From positions 15,571 to 79,570 of the forward strand of contig CAZZEX010000006.1 in the NCBI GenBank assembly GCA_964653285.1: DNA of 64,000 nt, in the 5' to 3' direction. The stretch is from CAZZEX01 sp964653285 (GTDB lineage: Bacteria; Chloroflexota; Anaerolineae; B4-G1). Positions 24,846 through 33,228 of this stretch are shown here, one piece after another. The translations under genes and the position numbers were made by a program. The first letter of the stretch is position 1. Every line of letters begins with the position of its first letter. The notes beneath the pieces were generated by a model. It searched no databases. It had not been told where the DNA came from and was given only the letters and a program-made list of their open reading frames with translations.

Positions 24846-24975
24846 CCTCATTCTGAGCCAGTAGGTCGGATTTGCTATCCGACCCTATGGCGGTTAGCAA
24901 AACCGCCCTACGCTGCCCCTGCCCCAAGATATTGAGAAGATACGCCGTCATTCTGAGCGTAGCGAAGAATCTCCC
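24846..24975. repeat. Cluster of palindromic intergenic repeats
   Basis: GGTCGGAT (24864-24871) pairs with ATCCGACC (24877-24884), and GGCGGTT (24889-24895) with AACCGCC (24901-24907). Two TCATTCTGAGC segments occur, the second (24947-24975) extending to AGCGAAGAATCTCCC and touching the stop codon of the glycosyltransferase gene. No promoter is clear in this spacer. Confidence 0.75.
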
Positions 24976-26181
24976 TTACTCGTCTGGTTTAGCCTTCTTT
25001 TGTCTTCGGAGTGGCCTCGACGTCTTCTCTGTAGGGCGTGGGCTGGCAGCAACCGCCGCCTCGTAGACCTCGACAAGGCGGGCGGTAGCCGCCGGGATCG
25101 CGTAGCGTTGCGCTGCTTGCACAGCCTGCTCTCCCATCGTCCGGCGGCGTGGCTCGTCGGCCAGCAGTCCCACCGCCGCGTCGGCGAAAGCATCCTCCCG
25201 GGCTGGCACAAGCAGGCCCCCTCCCTCGGCCAACACGTTTACCGAACTGGGGGTCTCCATCGCCACCACGGGGGTACCGGCAGCCATCGCCTCGATCAGC
25301 ACCAGGCCCTGCGTCTCCGTCAGAGAGGGGAAGACGAACAGGTCGGCAGCGGCGGTGTAGTGGGGTACCTCGCTGTGGGGAATGGGGCCGGCGAAGATCA
25401 CCTGCTCGCCGAGGCCGAGTCTCCGCGCCATGCGCTGCAGACCGCGCTCGCGCGGCCCTTTGCCTACCAGCACCAGCCGGGCCTGGGACCGCTCGGTCAC
25501 GACCCGGGCGAAGGCTCGCAGCAGGAAGTCAAGGTTCTTTTCATCCGCCAGCCGGCCCACGTATAGCAGCAGTTCGGCGTTCTCCAGCCCCAGAGCGGCG
25601 CGGACGCGCTGTGGTTCCAGATCGTGGTACTGGCTCAGCTCCACTGGCGTCGGCACGACAGTCACCGGGACATCGGTTTCATACTCGTGCAGGATGAAAT
25701 CACGAATGCTGGGCGTGGGAGCCACGATCTGAGTGCACTTTTCCAGGTAGCGCCTGACGATCTCCTCGGTCACCATGCCCGCTAAATCTGGCACAATGGG
25801 GATGTACCTCTGGGCGCACATATCATAACGGGTGTGGAACGTGAAGACCAGCGGCAGATTCATGTCACGTGCAAAGGTAGCTGCTATATCTCCCATCCAA
25901 ATGGGATGCTGACTGTGGATCAGGGCCGGCTTGATACCGCGCACCGTGGGTGCCATCGTCGTCTTGAAAGGGAGCACCAGCGAGAGGTCCAGTTGGTCGG
26001 GCAGGTCGAGGGCGGGGAAACGAAAGATATAGGGCTCCTTGTCCTGATAGTCCTCGTACTCAGGGACGATAATGTGTACATCGTGGCCAGCCTCAATCAA
26101 TCCCCGGCGGAACAGCACGATAGATGTCACCACCCCGCTAACGGTAGGCTTGTAGGTGTTGCTAAAAACGAGAATGCGCAT
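24976..26181 (-). CDS. Group 1 (GT4-type) glycosyltransferase
   Basis: 401 residues from ATG 26181 (MRILVFSNTYKPTVSG), an N-terminus typical of the family. The C-terminal GT-B domain shows LLYVGRLADEKNLDFLLRAF and the E-x7-E pattern in SLTETQGLVLIEAMAAGTPV. It is likely a retaining transferase using an activated sugar or phosphoinositol-like acceptor at the membrane face; similarity to diacylglycerol glucosyl/mannosyltransferases is suggestive. It is the last gene of a long minus-strand run. No strong ribosome site is visible. Confidence 0.87.
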   Translation of the reverse strand: MRILVFSNTYKPTVSGVVTSIVLFRRGLIEAGHDVHIIVPEYEDYQDKEPYIFRFPALDLPDQLDLSLVLPFKTTMAPTVRGIKPALIHSQHPIWMGDIAATFARDMNLPLVFTFHTRYDMCAQRYIPIVPDLAGMVTEEIVRRYLEKCTQIVAPTPSIRDFILHEYETDVPVTVVPTPVELSQYHDLEPQRVRAALGLENAELLLYVGRLADEKNLDFLLRAFARVVTERSQARLVLVGKGPRERGLQRMARRLGLGEQVIFAGPIPHSEVPHYTAAADLFVFPSLTETQGLVLIEAMAAGTPVVAMETPSSVNVLAEGGGLLVPAREDAFADAAVGLLADEPRRRTMGEQAVQAAQRYAIPAATARLVEVYEAAVAASPRPTEKTSRPLRRQKKAKPDE

Positions 26182-26205
26182 ACTACCAGTTTCCCAATCT
26201 ACCAA

Positions 26206-27237
26206 CTAGAGTGCCAGTTCTGCGTTCAGCGCCGAGAGCACCTCATCAATCGGGTTGATGATTGTGGCGGCATCGGAGCCGGCAAAGAGCAACCCCACGA
26301 CTCGCCTGTCCATGTCCAGCACCGCCGAGCCGGAATCCCCGGGCTGGCTCATCGGGCCGGCAACCAGTTGGCCAGTAAAGAGCGCCGTGGGGCCGTTGTA
26401 GTCAATGCGCAGCGTGGCGTCAATCTGGGTGATGGTGCCCTGGGTGTGACCGCTGGTGCGCCCCGACTTCTGTACCTCCGTCCCCAACGTGGCCGTGCCA
26501 ACACCGGTCGGCACGCCGATGTAGAGGATATCGTTGCTCGCCAGGTCTGGCGAGAGAGGACGGGCCAGCGCCGCGTCCACCCGGTTGACTCCCTCGGTCT
26601 GCTTCACTGCTTGAAGTTGATGGCTTGAACCAAGCGCCCCGGCCACGTAGTTCAGCAGCCTGGCAGACCATTCAGCGGTGGGACACTCCGACGGGGCGGT
26701 GCCGAAGTCGAGGGGCACGTAATCGGCCAGCGTGGCGATACGGTCGTCCATTGTGCCACCGTCGGCAGCACCTGGCTGGAGAACGGCGTCCCCCTCCTGA
26801 CCGTTGTTGCTGTTGGCCAGGACGTGATTGTTCGAGAGGATAAACGTCTCCTCGCCCCGGCGCATCAGGCAGCCGAAAGTGCCAGCCGTGATGCGGTAGT
26901 GACCCACGGAGACGCCCGGCGGGACGACGGGCCGCCAGCGGTCGCGTGGCCCCAACCCTTCGGCAGGCTCAGGCCGCCGCTGGAAGGCACGCAATACCCC
27001 CGTTTCCACTATATCCGTCTTGACGCCGTCGAGTGCCCGTGGCACCAGGTCTTCTGCGGTCAGGACAGAGGGGTCCTCCTTGCGCGTGACCGAGACTACG
27101 AGACTCAGTTCACCCGTGTTGACCCCCTGGGTGATCTTGTAGCCTAGGCCCACCCCCACGACGTTGCGCTTTCCCAGCAGTTCATAGACACGGGCTCCTT
27201 TGACTTGCTTCACCTGGGCTATCAGTTCTGTGGTCAT
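26206..27237 (-). CDS. Trypsin-like serine protease with N-terminal accessory domain
   Basis: 343 residues. Residues 20-85 form an accessory domain (NVVGVGLGYK, ELSLVVSVTRKE, DLVPRALDGVKTDIVETG) that recurs alone in the next gene upstream. The chymotrypsin fold follows, with a plausible triad H138 in SNNHVLA, D221 in NRVDAALARP and S302 in QPGDSGSAV. There is no signal peptide or membrane segment, so it is probably cytoplasmic, like NAL1-type plant and bacterial relatives. Residues 87-96 (QRRPEPAEGL), between the domains, are encoded by a CCTGAGC...CGAAGG repeat (26956-26973). Confidence 0.84.
   Translation of the reverse strand: MTTELIAQVKQVKGARVYELLGKRNVVGVGLGYKITQGVNTGELSLVVSVTRKEDPSVLTAEDLVPRALDGVKTDIVETGVLRAFQRRPEPAEGLGPRDRWRPVVPPGVSVGHYRITAGTFGCLMRRGEETFILSNNHVLANSNNGQEGDAVLQPGAADGGTMDDRIATLADYVPLDFGTAPSECPTAEWSARLLNYVAGALGSSHQLQAVKQTEGVNRVDAALARPLSPDLASNDILYIGVPTGVGTATLGTEVQKSGRTSGHTQGTITQIDATLRIDYNGPTALFTGQLVAGPMSQPGDSGSAVLDMDRRVVGLLFAGSDAATIINPIDEVLSALNAELAL
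26956..26973. repeat. CCTGAGC...CGAAGG repeat inside the protease gene
   Basis: CCCTTCGGCAGGCTCAGG, the complement of CCTGAGCCTGCCGAAGGG, is the same family as in yvcK. It falls at the junction between accessory and protease domains and keeps the frame. Confidence 0.65.
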
Positions 27238-27405
27238 CCTGTTCTCCTTTACCGGTTCCCGGTGCGAAACGGGGGCGGAGGCCCGGCTTCAGCCAGGGCA
27301 CTCCTGGTGGATCATGGCGTTCGCTGCGCTTCGCACCACAAACAAATCCGATGGCGGAGTCCCGATCAACCCCAACCCCAAACTCCGCATCCCGAATCCC
27401 AAACC

Positions 27406-27660
27406 TCATAGCGCTCGCAGTTCGCCAACGGCCTGAACGTCTATGGGTACTCCCTCTAACTCACGTGGTATCACGTCGCCCGGAGCGAGTTGGAAGAGGG
27501 GCACCTTATGGGTTACCGAGACTACAATAGCCGGTTCGCCGGTTGGTTTTCCCTCACGAAGCCCGATCCCCACCCCGACGACGTTGGCTTTGCGCATCAG
27601 ATCAGCCTCGTATACCGCCTTGACCGCCCGCAGGCGCTTTAATTCCTTATCCTGTATCAT
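27406..27660 (-). CDS. Stand-alone copy of the protease accessory domain
   Basis: 84 residues. It matches residues 20-85 of the downstream protease: NVVGVGIGLREG, AIVVSVTHKVP, DVIPRELEGVPIDVQAVGELRA. A charged helix precedes this. It may be an inhibitor, a chaperone or an adaptor for the protease, or a relic of gene duplication. The start is ATG 27660 with AGAGGATAGG upstream. The 168-base spacer downstream (27238-27405) contains AACCCCAA/ATCCC short repeats and no gene. Confidence 0.7.
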   Translation of the reverse strand: MIQDKELKRLRAVKAVYEADLMRKANVVGVGIGLREGKPTGEPAIVVSVTHKVPLFQLAPGDVIPRELEGVPIDVQAVGELRAL

Positions 27661-27681
27661 CCGGTTATCCTATCCTCTTGT

Positions 27682-28650
27682 CTATGGCGAGGGCGTGGAC
27701 TGCTGATATAGTTGCAATTGTACTACCATCGCCCGTTGCGTGCGAGCGGCCGCCTCCAATTGCGTATCCCCGGCCGCATGGGCCAGATTTGCCGCTCGCT
27801 CCAGATCAGCGGTGGCCGCGGCGTAGTTTTCTTGCTCCGTGAGGATGCTTGCTCGCACGTAGTACCCCCCCCCCGCCTGAGGGTTCTGAGCGATGGCCTG
27901 CTCGATATCGGCGCTGGCTGCGGCCAGGCCCCCCATGCGCAGATATGCCATGCTGCGATCCAGCAGGAAATCGAAGTCCGTCTCGTACAGAGAGCGGGCA
28001 GTGTCGAAAGCCACCTGCGCGTCATCCAGTTCGTTCAACTCCAAGTAGATCACGCCCTGCCAAAGCCATGGGTCAGGATCGTCGGGGGTGAGAGCAGCCG
28101 CCGCCTCGAACTCGGCTAACGCCGCCCACAGGTCCCCTTCCTCGATCAGGGATTCTCCCCTGGTGCTATGCTGGAACGCCTGGCGTACCTGAGGCGGAGG
28201 TGCAATGAGGCGGTCGTAGACCAGCCAGACAACTGCGAGGGAAAGAACCACCACCAGGCCCCAGGTCAGTACCCGGCGCAGTTGGTACCGCTGCTGCCGG
28301 GCCATCTCCTCTTCCAGGAACCACCACCAGCGCGCCCGGTCCGGCTGCACGGCTGCCCGCTCCTCCTGGAGCGCCGCACCGGCCTCGGCCAGGAAGTGGT
28401 CCTGCTGGCGGCGGAGTCGCCGCTGCACAGTCTCGAATCGGACACGCTCAGCGCGCACGTCCGCGCTGGTCGCCTCGAGTTCCGCCAATCCCTGGGCAGC
28501 CTGGTCGAGCAGATGAAGCAATTCCAGCGCCTGGAGACCAGCCCCGCGCAGGTTGGTCACCCGCAGTTCGGCGAGATCCAGCGCCTGGCGCAGGCGATTG
28601 GCCGGGGTATGGGCTGTGTAGGGAACAAAGAACTTACCCATATTCGTCAC
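27682..28650 (-). CDS. Membrane TPR protein with N-terminal coiled coil
   Basis: 322 residues from GTG 28650, which directly follows the stop codon of the upstream gene; ATG 28641 is the alternative. Residues about 15-115 are Arg/Glu/Ala-rich and predicted coiled coil, 125-150 is one membrane helix, and 165-310 contains at least four TPR-like helical pairs (DPWLWQGVIYLELNELDDAQ, FLLDRSMAYLRMGGLAAA). The TPR part would lie outside the cytoplasm if the usual N-in topology holds. Probably a scaffold; no partner can be named. Confidence 0.68.
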   Translation of the reverse strand: MTNMGKFFVPYTAHTPANRLRQALDLAELRVTNLRGAGLQALELLHLLDQAAQGLAELEATSADVRAERVRFETVQRRLRRQQDHFLAEAGAALQEERAAVQPDRARWWWFLEEEMARQQRYQLRRVLTWGLVVVLSLAVVWLVYDRLIAPPPQVRQAFQHSTRGESLIEEGDLWAALAEFEAAAALTPDDPDPWLWQGVIYLELNELDDAQVAFDTARSLYETDFDFLLDRSMAYLRMGGLAAASADIEQAIAQNPQAGGGYYVRASILTEQENYAAATADLERAANLAHAAGDTQLEAAARTQRAMVVQLQLYQQSTPSP

Positions 28651-29508
28651 TCAATCCGTCCAGAGTTCCTCGTACAGTCGGTCCAGCCCTGCTTTGATGC
28701 GGCGCTGGACCAAGTCACGCTCATCCTCGGGGACGGGGAAGAGGGGCAGCATCTCGGCTACCAAAGCCGTCATATCCACCCGCGTCTGCCCAATCGTGTG
28801 TAACGAGCGCACCCGCCGGCGTGCCAATGCGATGTACTCGCTGAGCGCCCGGGAGGCAGACTGGTCGCATAATGAGCCCCGGCCAGGCACGATGGTGGTC
28901 TTCGAGAAGCGTGCCCGGCGTAGCGTTGTCAACGTGTTCAGCCATGCCTTGGTATCCAGTGCTGCATTCAGAAAGGGATGGCTATCTACAACCAGCGTAT
29001 CGCCCGCGAAGAGCACGTCCTGGTCAGGGAGGTAGATCCAGGCACTGCCAGGAGCGCCACCAGCGACGCGCTTAACCGTCACGTCCAGCCCTCCTTTGTA
29101 AAGCGTCAGGCGGCCGGTAAACATGATCTCAGGCAGTGTGATAGATGTTCCTGCCAGGTCATCGGCCGCTTCCGGGTAACGGCGCGCACAACTCTCGACA
29201 ACACCGCGCCAGAAACCATCGGTATAGGCGGAGGCGCGCTCGTAAACCGGCCGCGCAGCGACGATGGGAGCCTCCCCAGAACCGCCAAGGACTCCCGCGC
29301 TCAACAGCCGATCAGGATGGGCATCGGTGAGCACCACGTACAGGATGGGACTTCCAGTGGTCTCCATAATCCGCTGCCGCCAGGCACGAGCGTCACCTGG
29401 CAGAGTCGGGGCATCCACAGCGATAACCCCCGCTGGCATGGCAATAAAGCCGACGTTGACGCCGGGGTATTCGGTCGAAGCGTAGATATCAGGTGCGATC
29501 TCTTCCAT
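28651..29508 (-). CDS. Metallo-beta-lactamase-fold protein with degenerate metal site
   Basis: 285 residues from ATG 29508 (MEEIAPDIYAS); the frame from 29610 adds spacer sequence. The fold is recognisable: GVIAVDAPTLPGDARAW, LTDAHPDRLLSAG, DVLFAGDTLVVDSHP and IVPGRG. In active members these read THxHxDH and PGHG; here two of the histidines are Asp and Arg, and the GHG histidine is Arg, so zinc binding is probably impaired. It may be a non-catalytic or altered member. It is coupled to the TPR gene (stop and start adjoin). Confidence 0.72.
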   Translation of the reverse strand: MEEIAPDIYASTEYPGVNVGFIAMPAGVIAVDAPTLPGDARAWRQRIMETTGSPILYVVLTDAHPDRLLSAGVLGGSGEAPIVAARPVYERASAYTDGFWRGVVESCARRYPEAADDLAGTSITLPEIMFTGRLTLYKGGLDVTVKRVAGGAPGSAWIYLPDQDVLFAGDTLVVDSHPFLNAALDTKAWLNTLTTLRRARFSKTTIVPGRGSLCDQSASRALSEYIALARRRVRSLHTIGQTRVDMTALVAEMLPLFPVPEDERDLVQRRIKAGLDRLYEELWTD

Positions 29509-29625
29509 AGGACTAGATACTCGTTCTGTTAGAAACTGTGACCCGCTGCATGGAACGTCCCCGGGACGGGGACTTCGAGCATTGGGGTGAGCAGTTACCG
29601 TGGGAAGCATTTTTTGCGGACCCTT

Positions 29626-29654
29626 AATACTGGATACTCAATACTGGATGCTGG
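29626..29654. repeat. Short-period repeat, unit AATACTGGATACTC
   Basis: AATACTGGATACTC is followed by AATACTGGATGCTGG, ending at the stop of the AlaX-like gene. A very similar text occurs inside the coding region at 47873-47915. The rest of 29509-29654 holds a GTCCCCG/CGGGGAC hairpin near 29560-29575. Confidence 0.65.
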
Positions 29655-30881
29655 TCAAGGAACACGCGGTCCCAGGGAGGACAATAGGCCGGCAAGCATT
29701 GCCCTGGCGTGAGCCACGTCGGTCGCTGGGGTGCTACCCTGGGCCAGGTGAGGCCGTCCCCCCCCTTTACCCCCCAACTGCGCGCAGGCCTCCCGGAGCA
29801 GCGCCGCCACGTCCAGGTCTACTCCCTCAGCGCGAGCAAAACACAGATGTGTCCGCTCACCGACGCTGACCAACAAGGCAACCACGCCCGGGCGCTGCGC
29901 CAACTCCTGGGCCAGGGCACGTAGTTCCCCTGGTTCACGCCGCTCCCAGACCTTCCACACCACGCGGTACGGCTCGTGGACGACGGCGGTTTCTGCCAGT
30001 TCACTCGCCTCCACTTTCAGTAGCCGCTTGCGCGCCCGGCGCACCTCCTGCCGCAGCCGCTTGGCCTCAGCCTGCAGCCGCTCCACAGCCTGGCCCAGTT
30101 CCCAATGGCCGACGGTCAGCATAGCCGTCAGTTGATTGACCATCGCGTTCTTGGCCTGGTAATCGCGCAGGGCACGCCCGCCACACAGGAACTCAACGCG
30201 CGTCTCGTTGCCGCGATAGTCGAGGCGCACGATCTTGACCAGGCCGATTTCGCCAGTGTGGGCAACGTGTGTCCCACCGCAGGGGTTCACGTCAAAGTCG
30301 GCGATCTCCACAATGCGCACTGGCCCCTCCACGACCGGCTGGCGCCTCAAGGGCAGTGCAGCTAATTCGTCAGAGCCGACGAAACGTGTGCCGACCGGAC
30401 GGTTCTCCCAGATCACCCGGTTGGCCAGTTCCTCGACCGGCATCACTGCTGCTGGCTCCAGACGGGCCACATTGATGTCTACCGTGCTCGCCTCCGTCCC
30501 CAGGTGAAACCCTACGGTGTCGGCATTGAGCACCTGTTCGAAGGCAGCGGAGAGAATGTGCTGTCCGGTGTGCTGCTGCATGTGATCGAAGCGGCGGGGC
30601 CAATCGAGCACTCCCTCGACCTCAGCCCCTTCGGGTTTTCCGAAACCCGAGGGCGCTTCCGAGAGCACATGGACGATGGTGCCGTCCTCCTCTCGCACGA
30701 CGACGTCAAGCACTGCTATCCCACCCAGCGTCCCCCGGTCGGCTGGCTGACCACCGGAGGTGGGGTAAAAGGCCGTGCGGTCGAGCACGACGGCCGGGCA
30801 GCCCTCCCAGGCCAATTGCTCAATCACGCGGGCAGAGAAGCGAGTACAGGTTGAGTCCGTGTAGTACAATCGCTCGGTCAT
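29655..30881 (-). CDS. Alanyl-tRNA editing protein, AlaX-type with DHHA1-like domain
   Basis: 408 residues. The editing domain has both zinc motifs: H104-x3-H108 in QQHTGQHIL and C201-x3-H205 in CGGTHVAH. The N-terminal barrel (FYPTSGGQPADRGTL) is that of AlaRS. A coiled-coil segment (about 255-300) leads to a DHHA1 domain ending GGKGGGRPHLAQGS. It would hydrolyse Ser or Gly mischarged on tRNA-Ala. Residues 74-86 (SEAPSGFGKPEGA) are encoded by a small palindrome (30631-30650) and look inserted. It overlaps the kinase gene by four bases. Confidence 0.88.
   Translation of the reverse strand: MTERLYYTDSTCTRFSARVIEQLAWEGCPAVVLDRTAFYPTSGGQPADRGTLGGIAVLDVVVREEDGTIVHVLSEAPSGFGKPEGAEVEGVLDWPRRFDHMQQHTGQHILSAAFEQVLNADTVGFHLGTEASTVDINVARLEPAAVMPVEELANRVIWENRPVGTRFVGSDELAALPLRRQPVVEGPVRIVEIADFDVNPCGGTHVAHTGEIGLVKIVRLDYRGNETRVEFLCGGRALRDYQAKNAMVNQLTAMLTVGHWELGQAVERLQAEAKRLRQEVRRARKRLLKVEASELAETAVVHEPYRVVWKVWERREPGELRALAQELAQRPGVVALLVSVGERTHLCFARAEGVDLDVAALLREACAQLGGKGGGRPHLAQGSTPATDVAHARAMLAGLLSSLGPRVP
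30631..30650. repeat. Palindromic repeat inside the AlaX-like gene
   Basis: TCGGGTTT (30631-30638) and AAACCCGA (30643-30650) form an 8-bp stem with a four-base loop, flanked by C- and G-rich ends. It is translated as the loop SGFGKPEG. Confidence 0.6.
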
Positions 30882-32575
30882 TCGGCCTCCAGGTCCGTAG
30901 GGGGGGATTCCATATCCCCCTTCAGCGGCAGAGTGAAATAAAAGGTCGCGCCGTGGCCCACCTCGCTCTCCACCCAGATGCGCCCTCCATGGGCTTCCAC
31001 GGCCAGTTTACAGAAGGCCAGGCCCAGGCCAGTTCCCCTGGTTCTCATAGGACCCTCGGCACTCTCCAGACGCGCGAAGCGATCAAAGACGCGCTGGCGA
31101 TATTCCGGCGGGATACCAGGGCCAGTATCCGTTACAGCAAACAGCATTTCTTCCCCCGTCCGTTCTACGCTGAGCGTGATGAGCCCTTCCTTCGGGGTAA
31201 ACTTCACCGCGTTGTCCAGCAAGTTCGTCAACACGCGCAAGATCAGGTCGCCATCGGCAGGCACCTTCGGCAGGCCAGGGGTGACTTGCGCCACCAGCGT
31301 CTGCCCTCTATTTAGCGCCGACGGTTGGATCTGCTCTATCGCCTCCTGAACCAGCGGCTCGGGACCTATGAGGGTCTTTTTCAACTCCGTTTCGCCCGCT
31401 TCCAGCCGGCCCAGGTCCAGCAGCGAATCAATCAGGCGATACAATTTCTGCCCGCTACGTATGGCGATGCCCAGCAGTTTCGTCATCGGCAGCGTCTCGT
31501 CGTGTTCGATGAAGGCGGTATGAATCAATCGTAGACTGCTCATCATACTGCCCAACGGATTGCGCAAGTCGTGAACGATCATGTGCGTCAGGTCCTCGCG
31601 CATCCGCTCCAACGCTACCTGCTCCGAGATGTCGTGCCCGACCCACTGGATGGCCTCCCGCCCACCGTAGTCAATCTTAGCCATGTGTGTTTTCAAGGTG
31701 CGGGGCTTCTCGCTGGACGGGGACTGCATCTCCAGGCTCATCTTCATTCTGAGGCGTTGGCCTTCTCGAACCTGCTGCATGGCTGCCTGGCAGGTCTCTC
31801 GTGCCATTCCGAGCACGTCACAGAAGTCAGCACCGCTCAACTGCTCCCGAGGACGCCCTAGCATTTGGACCGCCTGCTGATTGAGGTCCAGGATTCTCCC
31901 CTCCAGATCCAGCACGATGATGGGATCAGCACTTTCGTTGAAGAGGCTCTCGTAACGGCGCTCGGCCTGCCTCACGCGCTCGTAAAGCTCGGCGTTGCGG
32001 ATGGCGACGGCGGCCAGATCGGCCACAGCAAGCAGCAACCGTTGCGCATCTCCGTCGAAAGTACCTGCGGCTGGGTTGATCGCCTCGATCACGCCGATAG
32101 CATGCCCTTCGATCTTGACCGGTACGGCGAGCATCGTGCGCGTGCAGAAGCCTGTTCTATCATCCACGCCGGAGTAGAAGCGCTTATCGGAGTGGGCTAC
32201 GGACACCAGCTCTGGCTGGCCAGTTTGGACCACCCAACTTGCAATCCCCTGACCGGGAGCCAGGCGCAGTCCGACTACCTCCTCAGCCGCCTCACCGACA
32301 GCAACGCGAAAGGCCAGTTCTCCTGTCTTCTCATCCAGCAGGGCCACCGAGGCGGCGTCCACCTGGAAGTAATCCCGTACCTGGGCCATGAGAGATCGCA
32401 GCACGCTGTCCAGGTCGAGGGTCGCGGTGATGGCCTGGCTGGTCTCGTGAAGAAAAGTCAGTTCACGTAGTTGTTTCCGCATTGCTTCAACCTGGCACTC
32501 ATCTAGCCCCTGGCTTGGCCAGTTTTCAAAATCGGGAGCCTCGTGCTTTGAGATTTGGGACTTACCGTCTGTCAT
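30878..32575 (-). CDS. GAF-PAS sensor histidine kinase
   Basis: 565 residues without membrane helices, so a soluble sensor. A GAF domain (about 45-195, with GQGIASWVVQTGQPELV) is followed by a PAS domain (about 210-330, PIIVLDLEGRILDLNQQAV). The phosphoacceptor is H335 in MIVHDLRNPLGS. The ATPase part has the N-box LTNLLDNAVKFTPKEG, G1 DTGPGIP and G2 GTGLGLAFCK. No response regulator is adjacent; the orphan regulator at 42261 could be a partner, but nothing in the sequence shows that. It overlaps both neighbouring genes by four bases. Confidence 0.92.
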   Translation of the reverse strand: MTDGKSQISKHEAPDFENWPSQGLDECQVEAMRKQLRELTFLHETSQAITATLDLDSVLRSLMAQVRDYFQVDAASVALLDEKTGELAFRVAVGEAAEEVVGLRLAPGQGIASWVVQTGQPELVSVAHSDKRFYSGVDDRTGFCTRTMLAVPVKIEGHAIGVIEAINPAAGTFDGDAQRLLLAVADLAAVAIRNAELYERVRQAERRYESLFNESADPIIVLDLEGRILDLNQQAVQMLGRPREQLSGADFCDVLGMARETCQAAMQQVREGQRLRMKMSLEMQSPSSEKPRTLKTHMAKIDYGGREAIQWVGHDISEQVALERMREDLTHMIVHDLRNPLGSMMSSLRLIHTAFIEHDETLPMTKLLGIAIRSGQKLYRLIDSLLDLGRLEAGETELKKTLIGPEPLVQEAIEQIQPSALNRGQTLVAQVTPGLPKVPADGDLILRVLTNLLDNAVKFTPKEGLITLSVERTGEEMLFAVTDTGPGIPPEYRQRVFDRFARLESAEGPMRTRGTGLGLAFCKLAVEAHGGRIWVESEVGHGATFYFTLPLKGDMESPPTDLEAE

Positions 32576-33213
32576 GAGTTCTTAAATACGACTTCCTCCC
32601 GCCCCCGCAGTTTATCGAGAATCTTGTCTGTGATCAGTTCCAGGTGACCGGGATTCAGCACGAAGTCCAGATCATCGGAGGGCACACTCAGCACCGGACA
32701 GAGGAAGAATCCATCGATCCATTCCTCGTACAGTTCGTTGAGTTGCATCAGATAGGCCGTCGCAATGTCCTGTTCGTATGGACGGCCTCGTCGACGGATT
32801 CGTTCCCGGAGTGTGGGAACTGAGGCCCGTAGATAGACGATCAGGTCAGGTGGGGGAAGCACAGTGGTCACGACCTCATATAGCTCGCAGTAACTACGGT
32901 AATCTCGCTCGTCCATCAACCCTTGCCGATGGAGATTGCGGGCAAAGATTTCGGCGTCCTCGTAGACCGTGCGATCTTGGACCACCGAGTTGGTGTGCTG
33001 GAGCAGCTGCCAATGGTGACGCAAGCGGCGTGAAAGGAAGTAGATCTGCGAGTGAAAACTCCAACGTTGCATATCCCCATAGAAGTCGGCCAGATAAGGG
33101 TTGTCATTGACCGCTTCGAAGAAGGGCTCCCAGTTCAATTGTTCGCTCAAGAGCGCTGTCAGTGTGGATTTACCCACCCCGATGTTACCTGCGACGGCGA
33201 CGAAACGTTTCAT
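32572..33213 (-). CDS. Deoxynucleoside kinase (first of a pair)
   Basis: 213 residues from ATG 33213, eight to nine bases after GGAAGGTG. P-loop GNIGVGKST (9-17), a conserved DRTVYEDAEIFA with the catalytic region, and the lid RRRGRPYEQDI. This is the dCK/dGK-type fold. It phosphorylates a deoxynucleoside for dNTP salvage. Together with the second, diverged kinase upstream it recalls the paired dAK/dGK enzymes known in lactobacilli; a heteromer is inference. Confidence 0.87.
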   Translation of the reverse strand: MKRFVAVAGNIGVGKSTLTALLSEQLNWEPFFEAVNDNPYLADFYGDMQRWSFHSQIYFLSRRLRHHWQLLQHTNSVVQDRTVYEDAEIFARNLHRQGLMDERDYRSYCELYEVVTTVLPPPDLIVYLRASVPTLRERIRRRGRPYEQDIATAYLMQLNELYEEWIDGFFLCPVLSVPSDDLDFVLNPGHLELITDKILDKLRGREEVVFKNS

Positions 33214-33228
33214 CTCATCACCTTCCAT

